Shown here piece by piece: positions 45,006 to 53,244 of a stretch of DNA of 64,000 nt. The position numbers and the translations under genes are program-made. The DNA is taken from NCBI GenBank assembly GCA_965238305.1, contig CBDEHK010000001.1:1798001-1862000 (forward strand), written 5' to 3'. The notes beneath the pieces were generated by a model, which ran no database searches, was not told where the DNA came from, and saw nothing but the letters and a program-made list of their open reading frames with translations. Every line of letters begins with the position of its first letter. The first letter of the stretch is position 1. This DNA is from CBDCGJ01 sp965238305 (GTDB taxonomy: Bacteria > Pseudomonadota > Alphaproteobacteria > GCA-2731375).

Positions 45006-47027
45006 TCAGTTTGCCGTCGCCTGTTGTGGGTCGCCTCGATTAATAAACCAGGTTAGGGCAACCGCGGGAATGCCGATTATCGCCGCGGTGATGTTTAGTT
45101 CCAAGGCGGTATAACCGATGATCTCACCGCCTGGCAGGGCCAACATCATGCCTGAGGCAAACAAGGCCACACGCAACAACCAGTGCACGGGGTTAATGCC
45201 GCCACCTAAACTACCGGCGCCGATAAGATAGCCCTGTAAGCCCGCAGAAACCAATACGACACCGACGACGGCAGCGACGAACACAGTTGCCACTTCGATC
45301 GGTGTCCCAAGCCCTATTAGAGCTGGATCCAGGACAAAAAAGAATGGCACAAAATAAATGATGGTGCCAAGGCGCATCGCTTCCAGTCCGGTTTTCATCG
45401 GATTGGACTGAGCGATCCCCGCCGCCGCATAAGCGCCAATGGCGACCGGCGGTGTAATGAAGGAAATCATTGCCCAATAAAGGATGAACATATGAATAGC
45501 GAGGTCGTTCAAGCCGGCTTTCGCCAAGCCCGGCGCCAGCGTGATGGCGAGGAACAAATAGGCGGCTGTTATGGTCATGCCGATACCGAGGACGAAACAG
45601 GTTAACGCCCCCATGATCAACAACAACAAAGTGTTGTCACCCGCAAAATTGACTAATTCATAGGCTATTGTGCCGACTTTGCCGGTCAGGGAGAGGGAGC
45701 CAATGATCAACCCGATACCGGCCAGGATCGCAGCCAATTCGGTGAACAGTTTGCCGACGCCAACCATGAAATCCGACAATTGGCGCCAGCCCCAACGATG
45801 TTTCTTGGCAAATTGGTTGATCACCAATAATACAGCCGTCGCGTAGAACGGGGCCTGGGCCTCCTGCTGCATGTAAAGCAACATGAATATCAACATCAGG
45901 AAAACGGCGACAAAATACCACCCGTCACGCATCACCTCGCCAATTGACGGCAATTCACTGGCGGGAAGGCCAGCCAGGTGAAACCGCGCTGAATAGGCAT
46001 CGATCTGCATAAATAATGCGAAGAAATACAAGATCGACGGAATAATCGCCGCCATCACGATCTCGGAATAAGGGATCTCCAAAAATACCGCCATAACAAA
46101 CGCGGTGGCGCCCATGATCGGTGGCATTAAGACACCACCAGTAGAGGCGCAAGCCTCCACGCCGCCAGCATAAGCAGGTCGAAAACCAACACGTTTCATC
46201 GCCGGAATGGACATGACCCCCGTTGTCAACACGTTGGTAATCACGCTACCCGACATCGATCCCATCAAACCGGAAGAAAAAATCGCCACTTTTGCCGGGC
46301 CACCGCGACGCTTGCCCAGTAGAGAGAAGGCAAGATTGAGGAAAAACGTCCCGCCACCGGTAAACTGTAAAGCCACGCCAAAGATCAAAAACCCAACAAC
46401 CAAATTGGCGAAAGCTTCCATCGGCACGCCGATCAGGCTTTCAGTTCCGAACACATGATATGTGGCCGTATCGGCCCAATTGTTCGGCTCACCTTCAAGG
46501 AAACCAGGCGCATAAGGTGCCAGGATAGGGTAAAGAGAAAATAGCAGACAGATTATAAAAATGACCAACCCGCCGGCTCTGCGGGCCGCTTCCAGACCTA
46601 ATATCCAAAAAATGAAAGTCATATACACTGCGTGCTGGGGCGCGTCGTATTCCCAACCTTCGTCGATTATGCTTTCGCCGGCGGTCACGAAGTATACAGC
46701 AATGCCAAAAGCTAAAGCCGACAATATTACGTCGTACCATGGGACTTGGTTTTTCGGCCCGACGCCAGGCCAAATGGGATAGAGGAAGAAGACCAACGGC
46801 AGCAGTGCTGCGAGCATGGCGTAATAGTACTGGGTATCCAGGGGCACAATGCCGACGAATATCCCGAGGTTGAAAATGACGTAAATCGCCATCAGCACCG
46901 AACTCATGGCAGAGATCAGTAAAAGCGTCAGCCAAAATGGGGATAGTCTGCGGTGTCGGTCTGTCGCTTCGGCAGATTGTTCCTGTGCCTGTTCGGCAGT
47001 GATTTTTTCGGCTTGCGCGTCCGTCAT
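45006..47027 (-). CDS. TRAP transporter fused permease (TAXI type, 4TM+12TM)
   Basis: 673 residues with about 17-18 hydrophobic segments. The small (DctQ-like) and large (DctM-like) subunits are fused, the usual form for TAXI-type TRAP systems. Family cues are GGGTFFLNLAFSLLGKRRGGP, GLMGSMSGSVITNVLTTG and ASTGGVLMPPIMGATAFVMA. It works with the periplasmic binding protein encoded just upstream, using a Na+ or H+ gradient. The substrate is probably an organic acid; unknown. Confidence 0.93.
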   Translation of the reverse strand: MTDAQAEKITAEQAQEQSAEATDRHRRLSPFWLTLLLISAMSSVLMAIYVIFNLGIFVGIVPLDTQYYYAMLAALLPLVFFLYPIWPGVGPKNQVPWYDVILSALAFGIAVYFVTAGESIIDEGWEYDAPQHAVYMTFIFWILGLEAARRAGGLVIFIICLLFSLYPILAPYAPGFLEGEPNNWADTATYHVFGTESLIGVPMEAFANLVVGFLIFGVALQFTGGGTFFLNLAFSLLGKRRGGPAKVAIFSSGLMGSMSGSVITNVLTTGVMSIPAMKRVGFRPAYAGGVEACASTGGVLMPPIMGATAFVMAVFLEIPYSEIVMAAIIPSILYFFALFMQIDAYSARFHLAGLPASELPSIGEVMRDGWYFVAVFLMLIFMLLYMQQEAQAPFYATAVLLVINQFAKKHRWGWRQLSDFMVGVGKLFTELAAILAGIGLIIGSLSLTGKVGTIAYELVNFAGDNTLLLLIMGALTCFVLGIGMTITAAYLFLAITLAPGLAKAGLNDLAIHMFILYWAMISFITPPVAIGAYAAAGIAQSNPMKTGLEAMRLGTIIYFVPFFFVLDPALIGLGTPIEVATVFVAAVVGVVLVSAGLQGYLIGAGSLGGGINPVHWLLRVALFASGMMLALPGGEIIGYTALELNITAAIIGIPAVALTWFINRGDPQQATAN

Positions 47028-47116
47028 CTGTCCGGCATCTCTATGTAATTATTTCTGTGAAAAAAAGAATGCGGTGGCCGGATTACCCGACCACCGCTAT
47101 TCGAAATAGGATCGGC

Positions 47117-48277
47117 TTACCGAAACGGAACGTTCATACCGGCCGCTTCCAAAGCTGCGGTTCTGATCTCGCCCCATTTTTTCACATGGGCGTCGCCTTC
47201 CAAATTCATCGCCTTCACCTTTTTCCAAGCGTCGGCAAGGACGTCCTGGCGTTTCAGAAGCGAAGCATTATGGGTATCGTGATCCGCCGTCCACGCACCG
47301 ATTTCCCGGTAGTACTTGATAGCACCAGGATGGTAAGGCATGACCCATTTTAGAATTTGGCGATCAATGCCATAACCGTCGGCGTTCTTCAAAGCTTCGG
47401 TTATTTCGCCATGACGGGAGACCACCGCTTTGGTTAGCGCATACATGAATTCTTCCGAACGATCGGCATAGGTGACATAAATTGGATAGGGAAATCCCGC
47501 TCCTTCGTAAGGCGACTTACCCTGCATATTATTTTTCAGATCGATCCCGACGGAAACCATGCGCTGGTTCCAAATTGGCATTTCCGCCCGCGCCCGCGCC
47601 CAGGCTTCTTTATCGTCATGGGGATAGGCCGGATGCATCTGGCCCCGTGGCGAAGCTGCAAGGCGTTGAATATGGGGCGAAACAGTTGAGGCGATTACCG
47701 CATCGGCTTGCCCGCCGATCACACCGTCGACCGCCTGTTTCCAACCCGGGAAATCGACCCGCGTGACGTCGGCCCAAGTCAAGCCGCCGAAAGCCAAACC
47801 GGCAGCCATGTTGGCGTTCAGAGCCGGTGCCCCACGGACGAAGGCAATGCGTTTGCCTTTTAAGTCGGACATTGACTTGATCCCAACATCGCCAGCCAGC
47901 GCCATTGTGATGCCGTTACGACCTTTGGCGTTGTTAAAGATATTAAGAATTCGTTGCGGGCCCCATTTCGGTTTCGCAAAATCGAACACACCTTCCTGAA
48001 GCAAGATCGCTGCCGATCCGCAGGCGCAGAGGTCGGCCTTACCCTTGACCACTGGGATCATCCGCGAAACGTCGTTCTTACCGGGGATGAGGCGAACTTC
48101 CGTGCCATAGTTCTTTTTTAATACATTGCCGATGGCTACACCATTGGCATAACCCGATGACGTTGTGCCATAGGCAGTCCAGGATATGCGTTCCGGCAGT
48201 TCAGCCGCTGTTACAGAAAAACTCAGCATAGACGTTGCCATGCCAAAAACTATTGAGGTAAACGGTACTTTCATCAT
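47117..48277 (-). CDS. TAXI-family TRAP transporter solute-binding protein
   Basis: 386 residues from ATG 48277, which has GGGAAG upstream; a frame reaching 48433 is possible but unsupported. A signal peptide ends near SVTAA, so the mature chain starts about ELPERISWTAYGTTSSGY. TAXI features are VAIGNVLKKNYGTEVRLIPG, NGITMALAGDVGIKS and the IGGQADAVIA domain. It starts the two-gene TRAP operon and delivers substrate to the fused permease 89 bp downstream. Confidence 0.9.
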   Translation of the reverse strand: MMKVPFTSIVFGMATSMLSFSVTAAELPERISWTAYGTTSSGYANGVAIGNVLKKNYGTEVRLIPGKNDVSRMIPVVKGKADLCACGSAAILLQEGVFDFAKPKWGPQRILNIFNNAKGRNGITMALAGDVGIKSMSDLKGKRIAFVRGAPALNANMAAGLAFGGLTWADVTRVDFPGWKQAVDGVIGGQADAVIASTVSPHIQRLAASPRGQMHPAYPHDDKEAWARARAEMPIWNQRMVSVGIDLKNNMQGKSPYEGAGFPYPIYVTYADRSEEFMYALTKAVVSRHGEITEALKNADGYGIDRQILKWVMPYHPGAIKYYREIGAWTADHDTHNASLLKRQDVLADAWKKVKAMNLEGDAHVKKWGEIRTAALEAAGMNVPFR

Positions 48278-48478
48278 CGAACTTCCCTTTCCCATCGCGG
48301 TATTGGCACCGCGTTTTTTTATAGATTTTGTTAATATCCGGCCGAGTTTGTCGCAATTTAGCACCATAGACAATAGCTTAGCCCAATTATTCGACAAATT
48401 GGTTTGCGCGAGCGTTTCTATTTCGCCAGCCAAATTTTGGCGTTTGGTTTATTTGAGCGGGTTCAAGAAAACGATCTG

Positions 48479-48516
48479 CGGCGTAAAAAAAGCAATCCTC
48501 ATACGCCGTATTTTTT
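48479..48516 (+). terminator. Possible intrinsic terminator
   Basis: Arms 48479-48485 and 48502-48508 form a perfect 7-bp stem with a 16-nt loop, followed on the plus strand by a run of six T (48511-48516). On the minus strand, the direction of the neighbouring gene, no T-run follows. No rightward gene is known here, so its purpose is unclear. Confidence 0.35.
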
Positions 48517-48539
48517 ATTATTCAGTCGCGCCATATCAT

Positions 48540-49532
48540 TCAACATGCAGCGATCGACAAGACGGCCGGCATGTCCGAACTCACTTTTGTCCATTCAGCG
48601 TCTTTGCTGACGCGCCATAATTCACCGCTATCCGTTCCGGTGATCACGCCGCCCAAAATTTCCGGATCGGAAATCAGGCCATGAAAATTGTCAGCCGATG
48701 GAGAATGCGCCTGGTCGCAGAGCGAATGCCAGGTCGCTCCGCAATCATCCGAGCGATATAACATTGCTTGCGCGCCGCCGTCTTCTTTGTAGTGGGAAAA
48801 AGCGGTGGGCGCGCTGGCAACGGTCAAAGCAAACGGTTTTCGCTGATCGATGCACATGGGCCGGGAATAGCGCGGCGTCACGCCATGCCAGACATATCGC
48901 CAATTCGCGCCGTTGTCGTCGGAGCGGAAGACGCCGGCATTGCCCTCAATCATTTCCGCGATACCATCGATGCGGCCATAGCCGGTGGAGGCAAAGAGCG
49001 TCTGTGGATTATCCGGATGCGCGCACATCATATGCAAATCGGGATTGTCGCCAGGCAAATTGAATTGCCAGGAATTGCCACCGTCATCGCTCCGCATGAT
49101 GCCACCAACTTCGACACCGACCCAGATGTAGTTTGGATCGTTACGATCGATGACCAAGGCGCGGGCGCGACCTGGCGAAGGCGGATCGATCGGCACACAC
49201 CAGTCCGCCGCTGCCGCCACTTTGGCGAAACTTTCAACTTCTTGCCACGTCGTCCCGCCATCGGCGCTGCGATAAAGGCCGGCTGGTTGCGTGACCGCAT
49301 ATAGAAGGTTGCTATCGACGGCTTCGATTTGCCAAACTTCAAGCCCCATCAGGCCCGTAAGGGTCCAGGATCGACCCTCATCTTCGCTTACGAACACGCC
49401 ATCACCGGTACCGGCAAATATCCGATCACCGGAAACGAACAGATTTCTGACGCTTTGGCATTCCAGAACCTGACGTGCTTCGCCTTGTTCAATGACAAAA
49501 ACACCCTTGCTCGTACCAGCCAACAAATTCAT
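48540..49532 (-). CDS. BNR/Asp-box repeat beta-propeller protein
   Basis: 330 residues with five Asp-box motifs of the S-x-D-x-G-x-x-W kind: SEDEGRSWT, SADGGTTWQ, SDDGGNSWQ, SDDNGANWR and SDDCGATWH. These mark a beta-propeller similar to sialidase or Ycf48/Hcf136 proteins. No signal peptide is visible, so it is probably cytoplasmic. No catalytic residues can be assigned; it may be a binding scaffold. Single gene. Confidence 0.8.
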   Translation of the reverse strand: MNLLAGTSKGVFVIEQGEARQVLECQSVRNLFVSGDRIFAGTGDGVFVSEDEGRSWTLTGLMGLEVWQIEAVDSNLLYAVTQPAGLYRSADGGTTWQEVESFAKVAAAADWCVPIDPPSPGRARALVIDRNDPNYIWVGVEVGGIMRSDDGGNSWQFNLPGDNPDLHMMCAHPDNPQTLFASTGYGRIDGIAEMIEGNAGVFRSDDNGANWRYVWHGVTPRYSRPMCIDQRKPFALTVASAPTAFSHYKEDGGAQAMLYRSDDCGATWHSLCDQAHSPSADNFHGLISDPEILGGVITGTDSGELWRVSKDAEWTKVSSDMPAVLSIAAC

Positions 49533-49800
49533 TTTGATCCCCGTCTATGATGTGCCGTTCAGCGGCGAAAACACTCGTTCGGGAAACTATAGGCAGCCAA
49601 CCTCGCGCGCGTCTACAACATTGAGTTCTTTCAGCTTCAGGATGCCTGGGTTGGTCCAGCTCTCGATAACCGCCGTTTCTGCCATATTCGCCAGTTGTCA
49701 GACGAGCGCCGATTGGACAATATGGGGAATTGAAAGTGATTATGCGGTAAACTCCATCGGAAGCTAAACGGCACCTGAGGTGCCTAAAGGAGGCATAGCG

Positions 49801-50277
49801 ATGACCGATATGGTGTCAATCCAAGCGCAGCGCGAAGAACTGAAAGAACGATTTTTGAAAGCATCAACGGAAGCGGGCGAGGGCCTATTGACCGCCGGTG
49901 TCGATCATTTGGTTTTAATCGCCGCCAACCTGCCGGCGACGTTGGCCTGGTATACGGATGTTTTGGGGATGCGGGTCACGAATATTTTTCCGAACCGCGA
50001 TGATCCGACCTCGACCCATGTGTTCCTCGATATGGGCGGCGGCAATCAACTGGCCTTTTTTGATTTTCCCGAACATGGCGACGACCCGACCGCGCGCGGC
50101 ATCGGCAGCATGCATCATGTCGCCCTGAAAGCGGACCCGGCGCAGTTCACGGCCCTGTTGTCCCGGCTCGATAGCCTGGACATATCCCATTCCCGCTCCG
50201 GTGACGACAAGAACAGCGGCTCGGTCTATCTACGCGATCCCAACAACGTCCTCGTCGAAGTCACCACCGGGTATTAG
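49801..50277 (+). CDS. VOC-family dioxygenase/glyoxalase-like protein
   Basis: 158 residues from ATG 49801, with a near-perfect AAAGGAGG upstream. The metal-ligand pattern of a VOC enzyme is visible: His in GVDHLVLIAANL, His in GSMHHVALKAD and Glu in NNVLVEVTTGY. LAWYTDVLGMRVTN is the canonical first repeat. Likely acts on a small aromatic or aldehyde compound; substrate unknown. Next gene downstream is tRNA-Pro, convergent. Confidence 0.88.
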   Translation: MTDMVSIQAQREELKERFLKASTEAGEGLLTAGVDHLVLIAANLPATLAWYTDVLGMRVTNIFPNRDDPTSTHVFLDMGGGNQLAFFDFPEHGDDPTARGIGSMHHVALKADPAQFTALLSRLDSLDISHSRSGDDKNSGSVYLRDPNNVLVEVTTGY

Positions 50278-50311
50278 GCGGCTAGTTTCAAATTCAAAGC
50301 CACCTGAAACG

Positions 50312-50344
50312 AAAAAACCCCGGACATCCGAAGACACCCAAGGG
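50312..50344 (-). terminator. Intrinsic terminator of tRNA-Pro copy 1
   Basis: Just past the CCA end of the tRNA, an 11-bp stem with one bulge and a TTCG tetraloop is followed by six T on the minus strand. Several G-T pairs are used. Confidence 0.75.
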
Positions 50345-50349
50345 CTTAT

Positions 50350-50427
50350 TGGTCGGAGTGAGAGGATTTGAATCTCCGGCCCCATGTCTCCCGAAGACAG
50401 TGCTCTACCAGGCTGAGCTACACTCCG
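50350..50427 (-). tRNA. tRNA-Pro(CGG), copy 1, with imperfect stems
   Basis: 78 nt including an encoded CCA. The acceptor stem is seven perfect pairs (CGGAGTG/CACTCCG). The D stem is GCTC/GAGC. The anticodon loop is TTCGGGA with anticodon CGG. The anticodon stem has a C-T mismatch at its outer pair, the T stem has one A-C mismatch, and the variable loop has one extra base compared with the second copy at 52963. The fold is still recognisable, but it may be a decaying copy. Confidence 0.85.
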
Positions 50428-50884
50428 ATAATTGGCGACAATCAAATCGGCGGACTTGCCGAAATCCGCAGTTTTGCCGGAAATGGTAAACTCACCAATT
50501 ACCGGACAAATCGGCCGCGCGACGGCACAGAATATCGAACTGCAAATTTGCGGACCGAAACGGCGACTTTGACATCATTCGGAAGATGATCTTCGTTTGC
50601 CGGCATCACGCCCGAATATTTGCCTTGCGTTGACGTGACCGGCGAAGCCAGAAACACCTACAACAGATAACAGAGTAGGGAAAGTAGTGATCCAAATAGC
50701 AAAATACTGCAAAAGGCATAGGGTAGGGCGCAATAATCAGTTCATCAATATAGTTGAAGCACTTGCCGTATCCTGAAGGAGTGTGTTCCCATAGTAATAT
50801 ACTCGTCTCAGTATTCTGTCCAACAAGCCGGAGCAGGTTATATGTTAAACACAATTTTCCACAAATTCGCATGTTATCTGGACA
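50428..50884. other. Non-coding, AT-richer interval left of the EndoU-like gene
   Basis: 457 bp. The first 25 bp continue the likeness to the sequence in front of tRNA-Pro copy 2. Beyond that I see no supported gene. A short palindrome GAAGATGATCTTC lies at 50582-50594. Probably contains the promoters of both flanking genes. Confidence 0.4.
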
Positions 50885-52510
50885 ATGTCGGGTAGAACAC
50901 CAATGGCGGAGAATGGCGAGAAGTCAAACAAAAGTACCGGTGCCGCCCTGGTGGCGATCTTAGTCGCCGTCACCACGGCACTTGGAGCCATCGCCGGTGC
51001 ACTGATCACGTCGAGCTATGAGGACGAGGCATCGAAACGGGAAATTACACTCCAGGTCGTCGATTTTCTGACGAACGGACTGCTGCAGGAGAAACCCGTA
51101 ATCTTGAATAAATCCGGCCTAACAACCAGTCCGGAAGATCTGGATAAGGCCCTTCGCTACAAAGAAACGGCATTTCTAGCCAGGCAAATTACCCGCCATC
51201 TCGAGGTCAATTACCGAGGGCTCGATTTCCGCGAATTAAGGGCCGCTTTGTCTGATATCCAACGCCGATATTCCTACGCGCAAATTTACCAGGCCGCAGG
51301 GCTGGTAAATATCGTCTGCGAAAATATCGGACTCAGAGAGTTCGCGACCCATCACGACGCCTATCAGGTGAGTGCGAGACGGTCGAAATGCGCGCCGTCA
51401 TTGCTGGAAGGCGCAATCCTCAAGGTCGTGAAAATCGACATGCCAAATGCCCGCTTCAAAATTGAAGTCGACAATGACAGAAATGGCGTGATCTGCCGCC
51501 CGGGTCGCCCTTGCAGCTTTTGGATTGACCTTGGCGATCGTTTGGAAAGTACACCCTATGAATATCTCATCCTTTCCGAGTTCATCGGCTACGAAGATGA
51601 ATTCGAAAAGCGCAGGCCTTTTGTCTCTTTTTCTGTGCTGCAACGGACGCAGGTTGGCAAAATTCGCAAGGGGTCGCCGCCGCGACCGCCGGATCAAAGT
51701 TACTGGGCCTATAAACTTCCCGCGACAGTCGTAAATAGTGCGGCAGATGAAAATGACTGCCAACCGTTCTTTGATGGCGATCCCGAAACGACCGCACAAC
51801 CACCAGCCCGCGAACTGGACGAATTTGATCGCGCCGTGTTGCGGGCTTGCGGCCCCATCCGCGGCCGCATTGCCGAAGCGGAATTCGAAGCGCTGTTAAA
51901 GGACCACTACGAAGCGGCCATTCGTCCGCGACTATCGAAGGCCTGGCAAAATCGCAGTTTCGCTGAGGCAGTTGGTCCGTTAAAGGATATTTGGCTCACC
52001 TACAATGGCTTCGATCATATATTTTGCGGCGAGTGGGAAGGGGGCTCAATCGGTGGCCTACATTTTCAAGGCCGATATTTGCAATTGCAAAATGAGGGCG
52101 CCGCTTGTTTCGTCAATCAGGGACGAACCGAAGTTGACGACGGCCATATATACACCATCCCCGTCACCAGTGCCGACGGCGCCAATTATCATGGCAGGAA
52201 GGGCTATGCCCTAAATCAATCGGCTACGGATCTGTTCGCCCTTGCAACCACGGCGGCAGCGTTTCTTTGCATGGGAAACAACGATGCTTGGCAACCCTAC
52301 TCAAATTGGTTGGACAAGTCGTTTTATGTGGCCTCTTCAGAAGGCGGAAAACCCATTCAAAGCCGTGTCATTTGCAAAGCTGAAAAGCCCTTGAACAAAG
52401 TCTCGCGTGGGTTATTGACCATCTACCCCATCGTCGACCCCAAAGCGCCCTATCCGTTTTGTCAAAGCAACCCTGAGGGAACCGGTATGGCGTGCCAGGA
52501 CAAGCGCTGA
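50885..52510 (+). CDS. Membrane-anchored protein with a C-terminal EndoU-like ribonuclease signature
   Basis: 541 residues; a start at ATG 50903 is nearly as likely. Residues about 20-42 (AALVAILVAVTTALGAIAGA) form one transmembrane helix with a charged N-terminal tail, placing the rest in the periplasm; twelve or so Cys fit an exported protein. Residues 44-360 are unfamiliar. From residue 375, NGFDHIFCGE then GGLH resembles the EndoU core motif in which two His act in RNA cleavage (here His378 and His393). The segment GRKGYALNQSATDLFALATT could give the third catalytic residue, Lys439. EndoU enzymes cleave RNA at uridylates. The nuclease call is motif-based only. No immunity gene is evident. 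Flanked by two tRNA-Pro genes. Confidence 0.6.
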   Translation: MSGRTPMAENGEKSNKSTGAALVAILVAVTTALGAIAGALITSSYEDEASKREITLQVVDFLTNGLLQEKPVILNKSGLTTSPEDLDKALRYKETAFLARQITRHLEVNYRGLDFRELRAALSDIQRRYSYAQIYQAAGLVNIVCENIGLREFATHHDAYQVSARRSKCAPSLLEGAILKVVKIDMPNARFKIEVDNDRNGVICRPGRPCSFWIDLGDRLESTPYEYLILSEFIGYEDEFEKRRPFVSFSVLQRTQVGKIRKGSPPRPPDQSYWAYKLPATVVNSAADENDCQPFFDGDPETTAQPPARELDEFDRAVLRACGPIRGRIAEAEFEALLKDHYEAAIRPRLSKAWQNRSFAEAVGPLKDIWLTYNGFDHIFCGEWEGGSIGGLHFQGRYLQLQNEGAACFVNQGRTEVDDGHIYTIPVTSADGANYHGRKGYALNQSATDLFALATTAAAFLCMGNNDAWQPYSNWLDKSFYVASSEGGKPIQSRVICKAEKPLNKVSRGLLTIYPIVDPKAPYPFCQSNPEGTGMACQDKR

Positions 52511-52922
52511 ACTAAAGCCGGGCGGCTGGGGCTCGACAGTGATGTTGGTTTTGTCCCCGCCAGAAGATTGAAAGCTGCGATCCAGGAGCCCGCTAGAATG
52601 GAAACCGAATACTGATGACATATGCGTTCGAGCCGCTCTCATCAGCGACCTGCCTGAAGGCGCCGGAGCGGTGATGGAGATGGATAAAAAGGCGCCAATC
52701 TTAGCGCGGCGGACCGGCCTCGATTTCCGCAATCCAATAAACGACGCGCTACGGTAACTTATTGCATTGCCTATTGTCAGAAGACTACACCGAACCCCCG
52801 GAATTTTTTGACGCGCAATGCCCGGTGAAGTTTCCGGGGTTGAAGGGTTGAAATGCCGGTTTGATTGAGTTCGATTTGTACCTTTCTGGTACCTATCGTA
52901 AATTATCACACTGCCAAAAACT
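52511..52922. other. Interval right of the EndoU-like gene
   Basis: 412 bp with no accepted gene. A plus-strand frame ending at TAA 52757 reads protein-like for about 55 codons (it includes LARRTGLDFRNPINDALR) but has no convincing start. It may be the 3' end of a lost gene. The terminator of tRNA-Pro copy 2 begins at 52923. Confidence 0.35.
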
Positions 52923-52957
52923 AAAAAACCCTTGAATATCAAAGCGATACCCAAGGG
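52923..52957 (-). terminator. Intrinsic terminator of tRNA-Pro copy 2
   Basis: A perfect 12-bp stem (two G-T pairs) with a GCTTT loop, followed by six T on the minus strand, immediately after the tRNA CCA. It is homologous to the terminator of copy 1 but better paired. Confidence 0.85.
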
Positions 52958-52962
52958 TCTAT

Positions 52963-53039
52963 TGGTCGGAGTGAGAGGATTTGAACCTCCGGCCCCTGCC
53001 TCCCGAAGACAGTGCTCTACCAGGCTGAGCTACACTCCG
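52963..53039 (-). tRNA. tRNA-Pro(CGG), copy 2
   Basis: 77 nt including an encoded CCA. Same acceptor, D and T-loop sequences as copy 1 at 50350. The anticodon stem is CTGTC/GGCAG, fully paired with one G-T, and the loop TTCGGGA gives anticodon CGG. T stem GGAGG/CCTCT is fully paired with one G-T. I take this as the functional copy. Confidence 0.95.
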
Positions 53040-53147
53040 ATATTTGGCGACGATCAAATCGGGATGCTGGATCGTCATCGGGGATGCTTATAGCGTCGCC
53101 GCTAGCGGCTCGCAAGCAGGAATTTGTCAGGTTTGTATGAGGCATCA

Positions 53148-53220
53148 CCGGCCCGCTCCCCCGGCCCAACCACCCAATGAGTGCACGCTTCTGGGTGGTT
53201 GGGCCGGGGGAGCGGGCCGG
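53148..53220. repeat. Perfect 29-bp inverted repeat (long GC-rich hairpin)
   Basis: Left arm 53148-53176 and right arm 53192-53220 are exact reverse complements, with a 15-base loop. It lies between the 3' end of the prenyl synthase gene (stop at 53245) and tRNA-Pro copy 2. On the prenyl synthase strand no T-run follows, so it is not a standard terminator, though a stem of this stability could stop RNA polymerase or protect mRNA. Confidence 0.9.
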
Positions 53221-53244
53221 CTTCAGGACTTTCGATTTATCCAA

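Noticed and set aside
50606..50872. 88-codon minus-strand frame left of the EndoU-like gene
   Set aside because: No start signal and no domain; lies in AT-richer non-coding DNA.
52578..52757. Protein-like plus-strand stretch ending ...FRNPINDALR
   Set aside because: No start codon with a ribosome site and no family recognised; kept only as a possible gene end in the interval entry.
52412..52954. 180-codon minus-strand frame across the EndoU 3' end
   Set aside because: It overlaps a convincing gene and reads into the tRNA terminator; it has no domain.
53148..53220. The 29-bp inverted repeat as an ordinary intrinsic terminator
   Set aside because: No T-run follows on the prenyl synthase strand and the stem is much longer than a usual terminator.
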